Shown: positions 50,869-60,714, numbered from the stretch's first letter. The stretch is 64,000 nucleotides of DNA from Streptomyces chumphonensis (GCF_014779715.1 NZ_JACXYU010000011.1:1-64000); one strand, 5' to 3'. Numbers and translations: made by a program. The notes: a model not told the origin generated them from the sequence alone.

Positions 50869-51984
50869 GTGAGCGGCTACCGGCCGACGGCCGGCCCCTC
50901 CGGATGCCGGGCCCGGGCCGAGCGGCCGTCCCTCAAGGCCAGAACCTGGGCCGCGCTGCGCCACGTGGACCCCTTCCGCTCCGTCAAGGGTGCGCTCGGC
51001 TGGCTGGTCAGCGTCTCCGTCGGCATCACGACGTTCCTCATCGTGGTCGCCCTCAACGTGGCGATCGAGCTGCGCGTCATCGTCATCCTCGCGGTGATCG
51101 CCTCGCTGCTGATCACGCAGTTCGTCGCGCAGCGCCTCGCGGCCCCGCTCGACGAGCTGACGGACGCGGCGCGCGCGATGGCCCGCGGCGACTACGCACG
51201 CCGCGTCCAGTTCGACCGACGGGACGAGCTGGGCGAGCTGGGGGCCACCTTCAACGTGATGGCGGCCGACCTGGAGGCGGCGGACCGGCACCGCAAGGAG
51301 CTCGTGGCGAACGTGTCGCACGAGCTGCGCACCCCCATCGCGGCCCTGCGGGCGGTGCTGGAGAACGTCGTGGACGGCGTGTCGCGGCCCGACCCGGAGA
51401 CGATGATGACGGCGCTGCGGCAGACCGAGCGGCTCGGTGGCCTGGTCGAGCAGCTCCTGGACCTCTCCCGACTCGACCACGGCGTCCTGCCGCTGCGGGC
51501 GCGACGCTTCGAGGTGTGGCCCTACCTGGCGAACGTGCTCAAGGAGGCCAACATGAGCAAGCGCCAGGGGCACGCGCGCACGGACGTGCACCTGCACCTG
51601 GACGTCTCCCCGCCGGAGCTGACCGCGCACGCGGACTCCGAGCGGCTGCACCAGGTGGTCACCAACCTCATCGACAACGCCGTCAAGCACAGCCCGGCGC
51701 ACGGCCGCGTCACCGTCTCGGCCCGGCCCGGGCGGCAGCCGCAGGGGCTGGAGCTGGAGGTGCAGGACGAGGGGCCGGGCATTCCGGAGTCGGACCGGGA
51801 GCGGGTCTTCGAGCGGTTCGGGCGGTCGGCGAGCGCCGATTCGGGCGACGGCGGCACGGGACTCGGCCTGGCCATCGCCCGCTGGGCGGTGAACCTGCAC
51901 GGGGGCCGGATCCGGGTCGCGGAGTCGCCCCGGGGCTGCCGCATGGTCGTCACTCTTCCGGGTCTCGGTCGGCTGCCGGAGTGA
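50869..51984 (+). CDS. Sensor histidine kinase, partner of the adjacent response regulator
   Basis: 371 residues. Two adjacent membrane helices (LGWLVSVSVGITTFLIVVAL and LRVIVILAVIASLLITQFV) have almost no outside loop, so it probably senses the membrane or an intracellular signal. HAMP follows (AAPLDELTDAARAMARGDY). HisKA has the phosphoacceptor His in ELVANVSHELRTPIAALRA. HATPase has N box VVTNLIDNAVKHSP, G1 QDEGPGIPESD and G2 GGTGLGLAIARWAV. All catalytic boxes are intact. The GTG at 50869 lies 7 bp after the regulator stop, so the two genes form an operon. After it comes a 308-bp spacer before sucA. Confidence 0.94.
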   Translation: MSGYRPTAGPSGCRARAERPSLKARTWAALRHVDPFRSVKGALGWLVSVSVGITTFLIVVALNVAIELRVIVILAVIASLLITQFVAQRLAAPLDELTDAARAMARGDYARRVQFDRRDELGELGATFNVMAADLEAADRHRKELVANVSHELRTPIAALRAVLENVVDGVSRPDPETMMTALRQTERLGGLVEQLLDLSRLDHGVLPLRARRFEVWPYLANVLKEANMSKRQGHARTDVHLHLDVSPPELTAHADSERLHQVVTNLIDNAVKHSPAHGRVTVSARPGRQPQGLELEVQDEGPGIPESDRERVFERFGRSASADSGDGGTGLGLAIARWAVNLHGGRIRVAESPRGCRMVVTLPGLGRLPE

Positions 51985-52292
51985 CGTAGGCTCGGCGACG
52001 GCGCCGTCCGTCGGTGTCGGGGAGACGTCTGTTCGGCCACCCGGGTGTGAAACCCGCGTGAACCGGTAACGCCTTCGAAAGGCTGTGGCACTCGATGGCC
52101 GCAGTCGTGGGCCGACGTACCCGGAACAGGCGAAACCCTGTGTCTTTCCCACCTCCGCGCGCCCTGAAACACCGCCCCAGATGTGACGTGCGCGACGACT
52201 GGCCGGTCCGGACTGCACCGAACGGCCTCGGGGGCGTAGCCTTGATTCCCGCTGTCCACCACCATGTGAAGCGGAAGAGGGCGGTTGCCGCC
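51985..52292 (+). other. Leader region of sucA
   Basis: 308 bp between the kinase stop and sucA, read in the same direction. The frame of sucA is open through part of it (from 52095) but without protein-like sequence. A small inverted repeat CGGGTGTGAAACCCG lies near 52042-52056. GTAGCCTTGATT near 52237 could be part of a promoter. Nothing else is recognisable. Confidence 0.4.
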
Positions 52293-55200
52293 GTGTCGTC
52301 ACAGTCCCCGAAGACCTCGAGCATCTCGACCGACCAGGACGGGCAAGGAAAGAGCCCCGTCACCGGTTTCGGTCACAACGAGTGGCTCGTCGACGAGATC
52401 TACCAGCAGTACCTCCAGGACCCGAACTCGGTAGACCGGGCCTGGTGGGATTTCTTCGCCGACTACAAGCCGGGCCAGACGACGAGTGCGGAGCCGCAGG
52501 CTCCCGCAGCCGCCGCCCCCGCGCAGGCCGGGCCCGCTCCGGCCCCCGGGGAGAAGCCCGCCGGGCAGCCGCAGGCCACGGCCCGGCCGGCTCCGCCGCG
52601 CGCGCCGCAGCCGGCCGCCCCGCAGGCCCCGGCCGAGCAGCCGAAGGCCGCCGCGCCCCGGCCCGCGCCGCAGGCCGAGCAGCCGAAGGCGCAGGCCGCC
52701 ACGCCCAAGGAGCAGCCGAAGAGCGCCCCGGCCGGCGAGGAGCCGAGCACCGGCCCCGAGTACGTGACGCTGCGCGGCCCCGGCGCCGCCGTCGCGAAGA
52801 ACATGAACGCCTCGCTGGAACTGCCGACGGCCACCTCCGTCCGCGCGGTCCCGGTGAAGCTGCTCTTCGACAACCGCATCGTCATCAACAACCACCTCAA
52901 GCGCGCCCGTGGCGGCAAGGTGTCCTTCACGCACCTCATCGGCTACGCCATGGTGCAGGCGCTGAAGGCGATGCCCTCGATGAACCACTCGTTCACCGAG
53001 AAGGACGGCAAGCCCACGCTGGTCAAGCCCGACCACGTGAACCTCGGTCTGGCCATCGACCTGGTGAAGCCGAACGGCGACCGTCAGCTCGTCGTCGCCG
53101 CGATCAAGAAGGCGGAGACCCTCACCTTCTTCGAGTTCTGGCAGGCCTACGAGGACATCGTCCGGCGCGCCCGCAACGGCAAGCTGACGATGGACGACTT
53201 CTCCGGCGTCACCGCGTCGCTGACCAACCCCGGCGGCATCGGCACCGTCCACTCCGTGCCGCGCCTGATGCCCGGGCAGGGCCTCATCGTCGGCGTCGGC
53301 GCGATGGAGTACCCGGCGGAGTTCCAGGGCACCTCCCAGGACACCCTGAACAAGCTGGGCATCTCCAAGGTCATGACGCTGACCTCGACCTACGACCACC
53401 GGGTCATCCAGGGCGCGGCGTCGGGCGAGTTCCTGCGCCAGATGCACCAGCTGCTGCTGGGGCAGAGCGACTTCTACGACGAGATCTTCGAGTCCCTGCG
53501 CATCCCCTACGAGCCGGTGCGCTGGAACCAGGACATCGACGTCTCGCACGACGACGAGGTCACCAAGGCCGCCCGCGTCTTCGACCTCATCCACTCCTAC
53601 CGGGTGCGCGGCCACGTCATGGCCGACACCGACCCGCTGGAGTACAAGCAGCGCAAGCACCCCGACCTGGACATCGCCTCGCACGGCCTCACCCTGTGGG
53701 ACCTGGAGCGCGAGTTCGCCGTCGGCGGTTTCGCCGGCAAGTCGATGCTGAAGCTGCGCGAGATCCTCGGCGTGCTGCGCGACTCGTACTGCCGCACCAC
53801 CGGCATCGAGTACATGCACATCCAGGACCCGAAGCAGCGCAAGTGGATCCAGGACCGCGTCGAGCGCCCGTTCTCCACCCCGGAGCGCGAGGAGCAGCTG
53901 CGCATCCTGCGCCGCCTGAACGCCGCCGAGGCGTTCGAGACGTTCCTCCAGACGAAGTACGTCGGCCAGAAGCGGTTCTCGCTGGAGGGCGGCGAGTCCG
54001 TCATCCCGCTGCTCGACGCCGTCATCGACTCGGCGGCGGAGTCGCGGCTGGACGAGGTCGTGGTCGGCATGCCGCACCGCGGCCGGCTGAACGTGCTCGC
54101 CAACATCGTCGGCAAGTCGTACGCGCAGATCTTCCGCGAGTTCGAGGGCAACCTCGACCCGAAGTCCATGCACGGCTCCGGCGACGTCAAGTACCACCTG
54201 GGCGCCGAGGGCACCTTCACCGGCCTGGACGGCGAGGAGATCAAGGTCTCGCTGACGGCCAACCCCTCGCACCTGGAGGCCGTCGACCCGGTCGTCGAGG
54301 GCGTCGTCCGCGCCAAGCAGGACATCATCGGCAAGGGCGGCACGGACTTCACCGTCCTCCCCGTCCAGCTGCACGGCGACGCGGCCTTCGCGGGCCAGGG
54401 CGTCGTGGCCGAGACGCTGAACATGTCGCAGCTGCGCGGCTACCGCACCGGCGGCACCGTGCACATCGTGATCAACAACCAGGTCGGCTTCACGGCGGCG
54501 CCGGAGGCGGCCCGCTCGTCGATGTACTGCACCGACGTGGCGCGCATGATCGAGGCCCCGATCTTCCACGTCAACGGCGACGACCCGGAGGCCGTCGTCC
54601 GCGTGGGGCGGCTGGCGTTCGAGTTCCGGCAGGCGTTCAACAAGGACGTCGTCATCGACCTCGTCTGCTACCGCCGCCGGGGCCACAACGAGACGGACAA
54701 CCCCTCGTTCACCCAGCCGCGCATGTACAACCTGATCGACAAGAAGCGCTCGGTGCGCAAGCTCTACACCGAGTCGCTGATCGGCCGGGGCGACATCACC
54801 ATGGAGGAGGCGGAGCAGGCGCTCCAGGACTTCCAGGGGCAGCTGGAGAAGGTGTTCACCGAGGTCCGCGAGGCCGCCGTGACGCCGGGCCAGGAGGAGT
54901 CGGCCCCGCCGAAGCCGGAGTTCCCGGTCTCGCTGGACACGGCGGTCAGCCAGGAGGTCGTCAAGCGGATCGCCGAGTCCCAGGTCAACATCCCCGACCG
55001 GATCTCCGTGCACCCGAGGCTGCTGCCGCAGCTCCAGCGCCGCGCGGCCATGGTCGAGGACGGCACCATCGACTGGGGCATGGGCGAGACGCTCGCCATC
55101 GGCTCGCTGCTGATGGAGGGCACCCCCGTCCGGCTCGCCGGCCAGGACTCGCGGCGCGGCACGTTCGGCCAGCGCCACGCGGTGCTGATCGACCAGAACA

Positions 55201-56132
55201 CCGGCGACGACTACACGCCGCTGCTGTACCTGACGCAGGACCAGGCCCGCTACAACGTCTACGACTCGCTCCTCAGCGAGTTCGCGGCGATGGGCTTCGA
55301 GTACGGCTACTCGCTCGCCCGCCCCGAGGCGCTGGTGATGTGGGAGGCCCAGTTCGGTGACTTCGTCAACGGCGCGCAGACGATCGTGGACGAGTTCATC
55401 TCCTCGGCCGAGCAGAAGTGGGGTCAGACCTCCGGTGTGACGCTCCTCCTGCCGCACGGCTACGAGGGCCAGGGCCCGGACCACTCCTCGGCCCGCATCG
55501 AGCGGTTCCTCCAGCTGTGCGCGCAGAACAGCATGACCGTCGCGATGCCGACGCTGCCGTCGAACTACTTCCACCTGCTGCGCTGGCAGGTGCACAACCC
55601 GCACCACAAGCCGCTGGTCGTCTTCACACCGAAGTCGATGCTCCGGCTGAAGGCGGCGGCCTCCCGCACGGAGGAGTTCGTCTCCGGCGGCTTCCGCCCG
55701 GTCATCGGCGACACGCTGGTGGACTCCGGCGAGGTCAGTGCCGAGGCCATCCGCAAGGTCGTCTTCTGCTCCGGCAAGGTCTACTACGACCTGGACGCCG
55801 AGCGCAGGAAGCGCGGCGCGACGGACACGGCGCTCATCCGGATCGAGCGGCTGTACCCGCTGCCCGCCAAGGAGATCCAGGACGCCCTGGCGCCCTTCAC
55901 CAAGGCCCAGAAGTACGTGTGGGCCCAGGAGGAGCCGGCCAACCAGGGGGCGTGGCCGTTCATCGCGCTGAACCTGGTGGACCACCTGGACCTGATCATC
56001 GGCGCGGCACCGGACAACGCGGACCGGCTGCGCCGGGTCTCGCGTCCGTCCTCCTCCTCGCCGGCGGTCGGTTCGCCGAAGCGGCACGCGCAGGAGCAGG
56101 CGGAACTGGTCGCGGAGGTCTTCGACCTCTGA
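52293..56132 (+). CDS. sucA: Multifunctional 2-oxoglutarate metabolism enzyme (E1-E2 fusion; 2-oxoglutarate dehydrogenase/decarboxylase)
   Basis: 1279 residues, the actinobacterial SucA/Kgd type. The N-terminal E1 segment (FGHNEWLVDEIYQQYLQDPN) is followed by an Ala/Pro-rich linker (residues 70-155). An E2o succinyltransferase core lacking a lipoyl domain has its catalytic His in LTSTYDHRVIQGA. The full ThDP E1 comes next: MPHRGRLNVLANIVGK, HLGAEGTFTG, NPSHLEAVDPVVEG, GDAAFAGQGVVAE and the ThDP/Mg site INNQVGFTAAPE. It links the TCA cycle to succinyl-CoA in complex with E3 and the pyruvate dehydrogenase E2; GarA-type regulation is known in relatives. The GTG at 52293 gives the family's usual start (VSSQSPKTSS). 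It is one of the most conserved genes in the window and supports placement in the chromosome core. Confidence 0.97.
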   Translation: MSSQSPKTSSISTDQDGQGKSPVTGFGHNEWLVDEIYQQYLQDPNSVDRAWWDFFADYKPGQTTSAEPQAPAAAAPAQAGPAPAPGEKPAGQPQATARPAPPRAPQPAAPQAPAEQPKAAAPRPAPQAEQPKAQAATPKEQPKSAPAGEEPSTGPEYVTLRGPGAAVAKNMNASLELPTATSVRAVPVKLLFDNRIVINNHLKRARGGKVSFTHLIGYAMVQALKAMPSMNHSFTEKDGKPTLVKPDHVNLGLAIDLVKPNGDRQLVVAAIKKAETLTFFEFWQAYEDIVRRARNGKLTMDDFSGVTASLTNPGGIGTVHSVPRLMPGQGLIVGVGAMEYPAEFQGTSQDTLNKLGISKVMTLTSTYDHRVIQGAASGEFLRQMHQLLLGQSDFYDEIFESLRIPYEPVRWNQDIDVSHDDEVTKAARVFDLIHSYRVRGHVMADTDPLEYKQRKHPDLDIASHGLTLWDLEREFAVGGFAGKSMLKLREILGVLRDSYCRTTGIEYMHIQDPKQRKWIQDRVERPFSTPEREEQLRILRRLNAAEAFETFLQTKYVGQKRFSLEGGESVIPLLDAVIDSAAESRLDEVVVGMPHRGRLNVLANIVGKSYAQIFREFEGNLDPKSMHGSGDVKYHLGAEGTFTGLDGEEIKVSLTANPSHLEAVDPVVEGVVRAKQDIIGKGGTDFTVLPVQLHGDAAFAGQGVVAETLNMSQLRGYRTGGTVHIVINNQVGFTAAPEAARSSMYCTDVARMIEAPIFHVNGDDPEAVVRVGRLAFEFRQAFNKDVVIDLVCYRRRGHNETDNPSFTQPRMYNLIDKKRSVRKLYTESLIGRGDITMEEAEQALQDFQGQLEKVFTEVREAAVTPGQEESAPPKPEFPVSLDTAVSQEVVKRIAESQVNIPDRISVHPRLLPQLQRRAAMVEDGTIDWGMGETLAIGSLLMEGTPVRLAGQDSRRGTFGQRHAVLIDQNTGDDYTPLLYLTQDQARYNVYDSLLSEFAAMGFEYGYSLARPEALVMWEAQFGDFVNGAQTIVDEFISSAEQKWGQTSGVTLLLPHGYEGQGPDHSSARIERFLQLCAQNSMTVAMPTLPSNYFHLLRWQVHNPHHKPLVVFTPKSMLRLKAAASRTEEFVSGGFRPVIGDTLVDSGEVSAEAIRKVVFCSGKVYYDLDAERRKRGATDTALIRIERLYPLPAKEIQDALAPFTKAQKYVWAQEEPANQGAWPFIALNLVDHLDLIIGAAPDNADRLRRVSRPSSSSPAVGSPKRHAQEQAELVAEVFDL

Positions 56133-56166
56133 CACCCGCGCCGTCCCGTCACGGGCGACCGCGTCA

Positions 56167-56208
56167 CCCCGGGGCCGGGTCTCTCCACGGAGGGGCCCGG
56201 CCCCGGGG
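56167..56208. terminator. Bidirectional terminator between sucA and the FxsT-like gene
   Basis: Perfect 13-bp stem CCCCGGGGCCGGG (56167-56179) and CCCGGCCCCGGGG (56196-56208) with a 16-nt loop, in the 91-bp gap between the two convergent genes. Confidence 0.85.
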
Positions 56209-56223
56209 CGTCGCGGGCCGGGA

Positions 56224-59200
56224 TCAGCCCATGGCCGCCTCGAAGTCCCAGTAGGGCCGGACGCGGCGCTGGGCGGAGAGGGTGTGCGGGTGCTGCGCCC
56301 CCAGGGCACGCGTCAGGCGCTGCAACACGTCCTCCTCCTGCTTGTCGGCCTCGGTCCGCTCCCGCAGCGACCGCAGGTCGGCCGCGAGGGCCGTCTGCGC
56401 GGACAGCGTCAGCGGATGGTCCTCGCCCAGCGCGTGCCGGGCGCGGCGCAGGGTGTCGCGACTCAGCTCGGCCGCGTCCTCCAGCCGGTCGTTGAAGTTG
56501 CGGCCCCGGGCGGCGTTCAGCGCGCAGCCCAGCACCCACGGGTGGTCCTGCCCGAGGGTGACCGCGAGCCCGGCGTAGGCGGACTCGAAGACGGCCATGG
56601 CCTCCGCGCGTTCACCGGCGGCCTGCAGGACGAGCCCCGCGTTGGACAGCATGCCCGTGGTGATGGGGTGGGCCGGGCCCAGCACACTGCGGAAGACGGC
56701 GGACGCCTGGTCCAGGTGGTCGCGCGCCTGCCCGAGGTCCCCGTGCTCGCGCAGGTAGTTGGCGTAGTCGGTCTGGAAGACGGCGGTCTGGTGGTGGGCA
56801 CCGCCGTAGGTCTGCTCGAACTGTTCGAGCAGGCTCGCCATGACCCGGCCGACCTCCTGGTGGGGGCTGCCCGCCCGGCGTTCGCACAGCACGAGGTTGT
56901 AGCGGGCCCACAGCGTCTGCGGGTGCTGCGCGCCGAGGACCTGGACGTGCAGGCGCATGCCGAGCTCCTGTCGGGCCAGTGCGTCGCGGTAGCGGCCCAT
57001 CAGGCGCAGGTCGCGGGCGCAGGCGGTCCCGGAGTAGAGCGTCGCCGCGTGCCGGGAGCGCAGCAGGGACTCGCGCATCCGCAGCGTCTCGACGTCCATC
57101 TCGTAGGCCTCGGCGTAACGGCCGAGCATGCGCAGGGCGAGCGCGACGTTGTGCCGGTTCGTCAGCGTGGTGTAGTCCTCGGGGCCGCGCAGCAGGAGGG
57201 CGTTCTCCAGCACTTCGCGCTGGAGCTGGAGGGATTCCCGGTACTGGCCGAGGTAGTGCAGGTCCTGGGCGTAGGAGTTGCTGGCGGTCAGCAGGGCGTG
57301 CTGGTCGGGCTCCGCGCCGGCGCGGAGCCGTTCGAGCATGCTGCGGTCCAGCTCGTAGGCCGTGCGGAAGTGGCCGCTGTTGCGCAGGATGTTGCCCTGC
57401 TGGGTGGTGAGCTCCAGCATCGCCCGCGAGTCGGGGGCGAGGAACTCCGACCACTCCTGTCGGACGCGTTCGGCGAGCTGGCGGCCGAGGACGTACTCCC
57501 CCGCGCGCAGGCAGTAGCGCAGGCAGTTCAGCACGGTGGCCTGAACGCGGGCGTTGGTGCTGATGAGCGCCCCGGACGGCTCCAGGTGCGGAAGCAGCTC
57601 GGCGTAGCGCGGCCAGTTCGCCGCTTCGAGCGGCTGCCCGGGGTCCGCCTCCGCGAGCACCCGGCGCACGACACGGCGGTAGGTCTCGCGGTCCTCGGCG
57701 GTGGTGAGCCGGCCGGCGACGTCGTGGACGAGCCGGTGCATGTGGATCGTCTCGTGGCGCGGGCTCGGCTCGCCCGAGCTGGAGGCGTCGGCCGCGGTGC
57801 GGGTGTCGCGGGTGATGACGGAGTAGTTGACCAGCGCGTCCAGGGCCCGGGTCCAGCCGGCCGGGTCCCGGCCGATCCACGCCAGGTTCTCGGGCAGCTC
57901 CCCCGCCGGGATGCCGTGCACGAGGCCGATGGGGATGCGGCCGGGGGCGAAGCACGTGGCGAGGGTCAGCAGTTCGACGGACTGCGGCTGTGTGGCACGC
58001 AACCGGTTGATCATGATCGACCAGGAGGTGAGCGACGCGTCGGAGTAGCCCTCGAACTCCGCCCGGCCAGAGATCGGGTTGACGCTGTCCCGCACCAACC
58101 TCATGTACTCGGTGACCGGCATGTGCGACTCGCCGAGCAGAGCCGCCGCCTGCGCCAGCGGCAGCGGCACGTCGCGGTGCTCCACGGAGACGCGTTCGGC
58201 CTCGGCCGCGGTGATGTGCGGGGCCCGCCGCATCAGGTAGGAGATCGACTCGTACCGCCGGAAGCCGGGCACGTCGACCACGTCGACCACGCGGCCCCAG
58301 TCGCGGTTGCGCGAGGTGACCAGCACATGCCCCGTCTGGCCGGGCGGCAGCAGCACGTCGGCTCCGTCGAGGTCGTCCCATCCGTCGAAGACCAGGAGCC
58401 AGCGCCCGTACGGTTCGCCGCGACGCAGCGCCTCCCGCACCACGCGGATGCGCTCACCGGTCTCGGAGCCGGTGCGCAGGCCGAGCTCGGGGGCGAGCTC
58501 GCCGTACCGCTCGCGCAGCGTGCCGCGTTGGTCGGAGGGCACCCACCACACGACGTCGTAGTCCGGGGTGAAGCGGTGCGCGTACTCGGCGGCCAGCTGC
58601 GTCTTGCCGATGCCGGGCATGCCGACCAGCGCACAGGCCGACACGCCCTGGTCGACGTCCGTGAGCCGCTGCTGCAGCTCCATCAGCAGGTCGTCCCGGC
58701 CCGTGAAGCGCGGGTTGCGGAGCGGCACCTCGCCCCAGACGACGGGCGGATCGTTGGGATAGCGGGACTCCACGCCGCCGAGCGTGCGCTCCGGCGCGCT
58801 CGTGGACAGCCCGAGCCGGGTCAGCAGGCGCCACTCGGCCTCCTCGGCGCCGACGGCCCACAGGTCCACGGGCTGCAGGACGGTCGTGGCCGGCAGCAGC
58901 GTGCGGTTGGTGAGGTTGACGGCGGCGAACCGGTCGGCGTGCTCCCGCAGATAGCCCCGGAGGACGTCGTTCCACTCACCCTCCCGGCGAGGGCCCAGTT
59001 GAAAGAACCAGTCGCTCAGCACCAGGATCACCCGGCTGCCGGAGAGCAGCAGGTCGGCGAAGGCCGTCTCCAGCGGCTCCTCACGCGGCGGGTTCCAGCG
59101 GTACAGGGTGGTGGTGTGGCGGTACGCCTCCAGGCGCCGCGCGATCCACGTGGCCCAGGGCCGGTTGTAGCCGGGGAAGGCGATGACGAAGTGCTCGCTG

Positions 59201-59247
59201 CGGTACTCGTCCACACCGCTCCCTGCCGACTGCCGCTGTGCGGCCAT
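56224..59247 (-). CDS. TIR / NB-ARC / tetratricopeptide repeat protein of the FxSxx-COOH (FxsT) type
   Basis: 1007 residues. A TIR-like domain spans about 12-135 (HFVIAFPGYNRPWATWIARR, RVILVLSDWFFQLG). A STAND/NB-ARC ATPase follows: Walker A ALVGMPGIGKTQLAAEYAH, Walker B RWLLVFDGWDDLDG, sensor HVLVTSRNRDW and the GLPL-like PLPLAQAAALLGE. A winged-helix segment leads into a long TPR array from about residue 600, with repeated GxYxxAxxxxxxxLxxR helices and LGxxHPxTL signatures (VLGAQHPQTLWARYNLVL; LGEDHPLTLSAQTALA). This is the layout of the FxSxx-COOH system TPR protein. It should oligomerise on ATP binding; whether the TIR part is an NADase cannot be read directly. The ATG at 59247 has GAGGGAG 8 bp upstream. 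It is the last gene of the cassette. Confidence 0.88.
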   Translation of the reverse strand: MAAQRQSAGSGVDEYRSEHFVIAFPGYNRPWATWIARRLEAYRHTTTLYRWNPPREEPLETAFADLLLSGSRVILVLSDWFFQLGPRREGEWNDVLRGYLREHADRFAAVNLTNRTLLPATTVLQPVDLWAVGAEEAEWRLLTRLGLSTSAPERTLGGVESRYPNDPPVVWGEVPLRNPRFTGRDDLLMELQQRLTDVDQGVSACALVGMPGIGKTQLAAEYAHRFTPDYDVVWWVPSDQRGTLRERYGELAPELGLRTGSETGERIRVVREALRRGEPYGRWLLVFDGWDDLDGADVLLPPGQTGHVLVTSRNRDWGRVVDVVDVPGFRRYESISYLMRRAPHITAAEAERVSVEHRDVPLPLAQAAALLGESHMPVTEYMRLVRDSVNPISGRAEFEGYSDASLTSWSIMINRLRATQPQSVELLTLATCFAPGRIPIGLVHGIPAGELPENLAWIGRDPAGWTRALDALVNYSVITRDTRTAADASSSGEPSPRHETIHMHRLVHDVAGRLTTAEDRETYRRVVRRVLAEADPGQPLEAANWPRYAELLPHLEPSGALISTNARVQATVLNCLRYCLRAGEYVLGRQLAERVRQEWSEFLAPDSRAMLELTTQQGNILRNSGHFRTAYELDRSMLERLRAGAEPDQHALLTASNSYAQDLHYLGQYRESLQLQREVLENALLLRGPEDYTTLTNRHNVALALRMLGRYAEAYEMDVETLRMRESLLRSRHAATLYSGTACARDLRLMGRYRDALARQELGMRLHVQVLGAQHPQTLWARYNLVLCERRAGSPHQEVGRVMASLLEQFEQTYGGAHHQTAVFQTDYANYLREHGDLGQARDHLDQASAVFRSVLGPAHPITTGMLSNAGLVLQAAGERAEAMAVFESAYAGLAVTLGQDHPWVLGCALNAARGRNFNDRLEDAAELSRDTLRRARHALGEDHPLTLSAQTALAADLRSLRERTEADKQEEDVLQRLTRALGAQHPHTLSAQRRVRPYWDFEAAMG

Positions 59248-59337
59248 GCGCACGTCTCCCTCGTTGCGTAGGACCGCGCCATCCACGTCGACTGACGCGA
59301 GAGGGCATCACTCTACGTCACGATCGCTGGCTCTCGG

Positions 59338-60714
59338 TCAACCGTGGGGGATGCCGGGCCGATTCCCCAGACTCCGGTGGTACTCGCTCATCCCTATCGC
59401 GAACTCACGTCCAGCGTATGTGAGTTCGGACGAATTGAGGAGGACGGGAAGGGCCTGGCCGACCTGTTCCCAGCAGCGTTCGTATCGCTCCCGCGCGGCC
59501 TCCCGGACGTGCGCGGGGGCGGTGGTACCACGGGCGAGCCGGGCCCACAGGTCGGCCAGCGCCAGGTGCGCGTACGTGCCGTGCAGGACGCCCCGCACGG
59601 GACGGGGGTCGGCGCGCCAGCCGACGGTGTGAAGGGCTCCTCCCGCACCCGTCGGGAGCCGGAGGGCCTCCGACGGGCCGGTCGCGTCGTGCAGCAGGGG
59701 GACGAGGTCGTCCACGAGGTCGAGTTCGGTGTGGTGCGTCTCGTGGACGATGACGGCCGCCAGCTCCGCCGGTGAGCCGGGCCGGGTGGTGAGCAGGGCG
59801 CCCGGTGCCGCCCGGGTCGTCGCGCTGAGCCGGCCTCCGGCGGCGGCCGGGCCGTCGTGCGGAGTCGCGCCGAGCGGTACGACGGCGCGCAGCAGCGACC
59901 TCGCCTCCAGCGCCCGGAGGGGATCGGCGGTCAGCAGGACGGCCAACGCCGCGCGCCAGCGGTCCGCCCACGGGTACGCCCCCACCTCGACCCGGTCCGC
60001 AGCGGTGTGGGGTGTGCCGGTGGGCAGTCCCACCCCGCCTGCCGGCACGCGGTAGGGGTCGACGTCCTCCAGCCACACGCCAGCGCCGGGAAGCCGCCGC
60101 GGCTGCCGCCACCCCGGCCCTCCCCCGGCCAGAATCGGCCCCGGGGCCCCACCGGACCGTGCGGGCAGGCGCAGCAGCACCGCGCCGCCCGGTCGGCGCG
60201 GCGGCGCCAACCAGGCGGCGCCACGCCGCGCGGTGAGCCGGACCCACGGAGCGGTCGTGTGGAACACGCCCACGCCGGGTAGCGCGAGCACTCCGCCTTC
60301 CGTGGCCAACTCGGCCGAGAAGGAGGTGCCCGTGCGCAGGGCGACCGCAGAGGCGGTGGCCCCGAAGGCCGTCAGCGCTCGTTCCAGCCCGATGCCGTCC
60401 GGCGCGCGCAGTGCGGCGACCAGCCGGGCGCCCACCGTCGGATAGCCGAGCGCCGCGCGGGCCGCCCGCGGGTGGCGGGACTCGGCACGGGCGAGCAGGG
60501 CCCAGTGGAACGCGAACGCGCGGCGCGCCTCGGGCCGGACGGCGTCCGGGTACCGGCGCAGCCGGGTGTGCAGGGCCTTGAGGAGCACGAGCCGACGGTC
60601 CTCGACCGCGCGGTGCAGCAGGGCCAGATCGCCCGGCACGGGGCGGGTGGTCGCCAGGCGGGCGAGAGCCGGGCCCGGCAGCCGGGTCGGCTCCGTCACG
60701 CCGGTCGCCGCCAC
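59338..60714 (-). CDS. Stand-alone HExxH-motif peptide modification protein (aKG-HExxH type)
   Basis: 458 residues, no signal peptide. The C-terminal half contains AAVIVHETHHTELDLVDDL, the HExxH motif of the peptide-modification family. Characterised relatives are domains fused to radical SAM cyclophane synthases and act as 2-oxoglutarate/iron-dependent beta-hydroxylases of RiPP peptides. Flanking family features are the basic N-terminus (HRAVEDRRLVLLKAL), LLTADPLRALEARSLL, and the C-terminal RERYERCWEQVGQALPVLL. Here no radical SAM part is attached. The GTG at 60714 has GAGGAGG 5 bp upstream. It lies between a 79-residue FxsA-like ORF and the TIR/TPR gene, in one operon. A substrate role for the small peptide is inference. 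Confidence 0.83.
   Translation of the reverse strand: MAATGVTEPTRLPGPALARLATTRPVPGDLALLHRAVEDRRLVLLKALHTRLRRYPDAVRPEARRAFAFHWALLARAESRHPRAARAALGYPTVGARLVAALRAPDGIGLERALTAFGATASAVALRTGTSFSAELATEGGVLALPGVGVFHTTAPWVRLTARRGAAWLAPPRRPGGAVLLRLPARSGGAPGPILAGGGPGWRQPRRLPGAGVWLEDVDPYRVPAGGVGLPTGTPHTAADRVEVGAYPWADRWRAALAVLLTADPLRALEARSLLRAVVPLGATPHDGPAAAGGRLSATTRAAPGALLTTRPGSPAELAAVIVHETHHTELDLVDDLVPLLHDATGPSEALRLPTGAGGALHTVGWRADPRPVRGVLHGTYAHLALADLWARLARGTTAPAHVREAARERYERCWEQVGQALPVLLNSSELTYAGREFAIGMSEYHRSLGNRPGIPHG

Noticed and set aside
52095..52292. 66-codon N-terminal extension of SucA
   Set aside because: The extension is not protein-like, and the GTG at 52293 gives the family's usual N-terminus.
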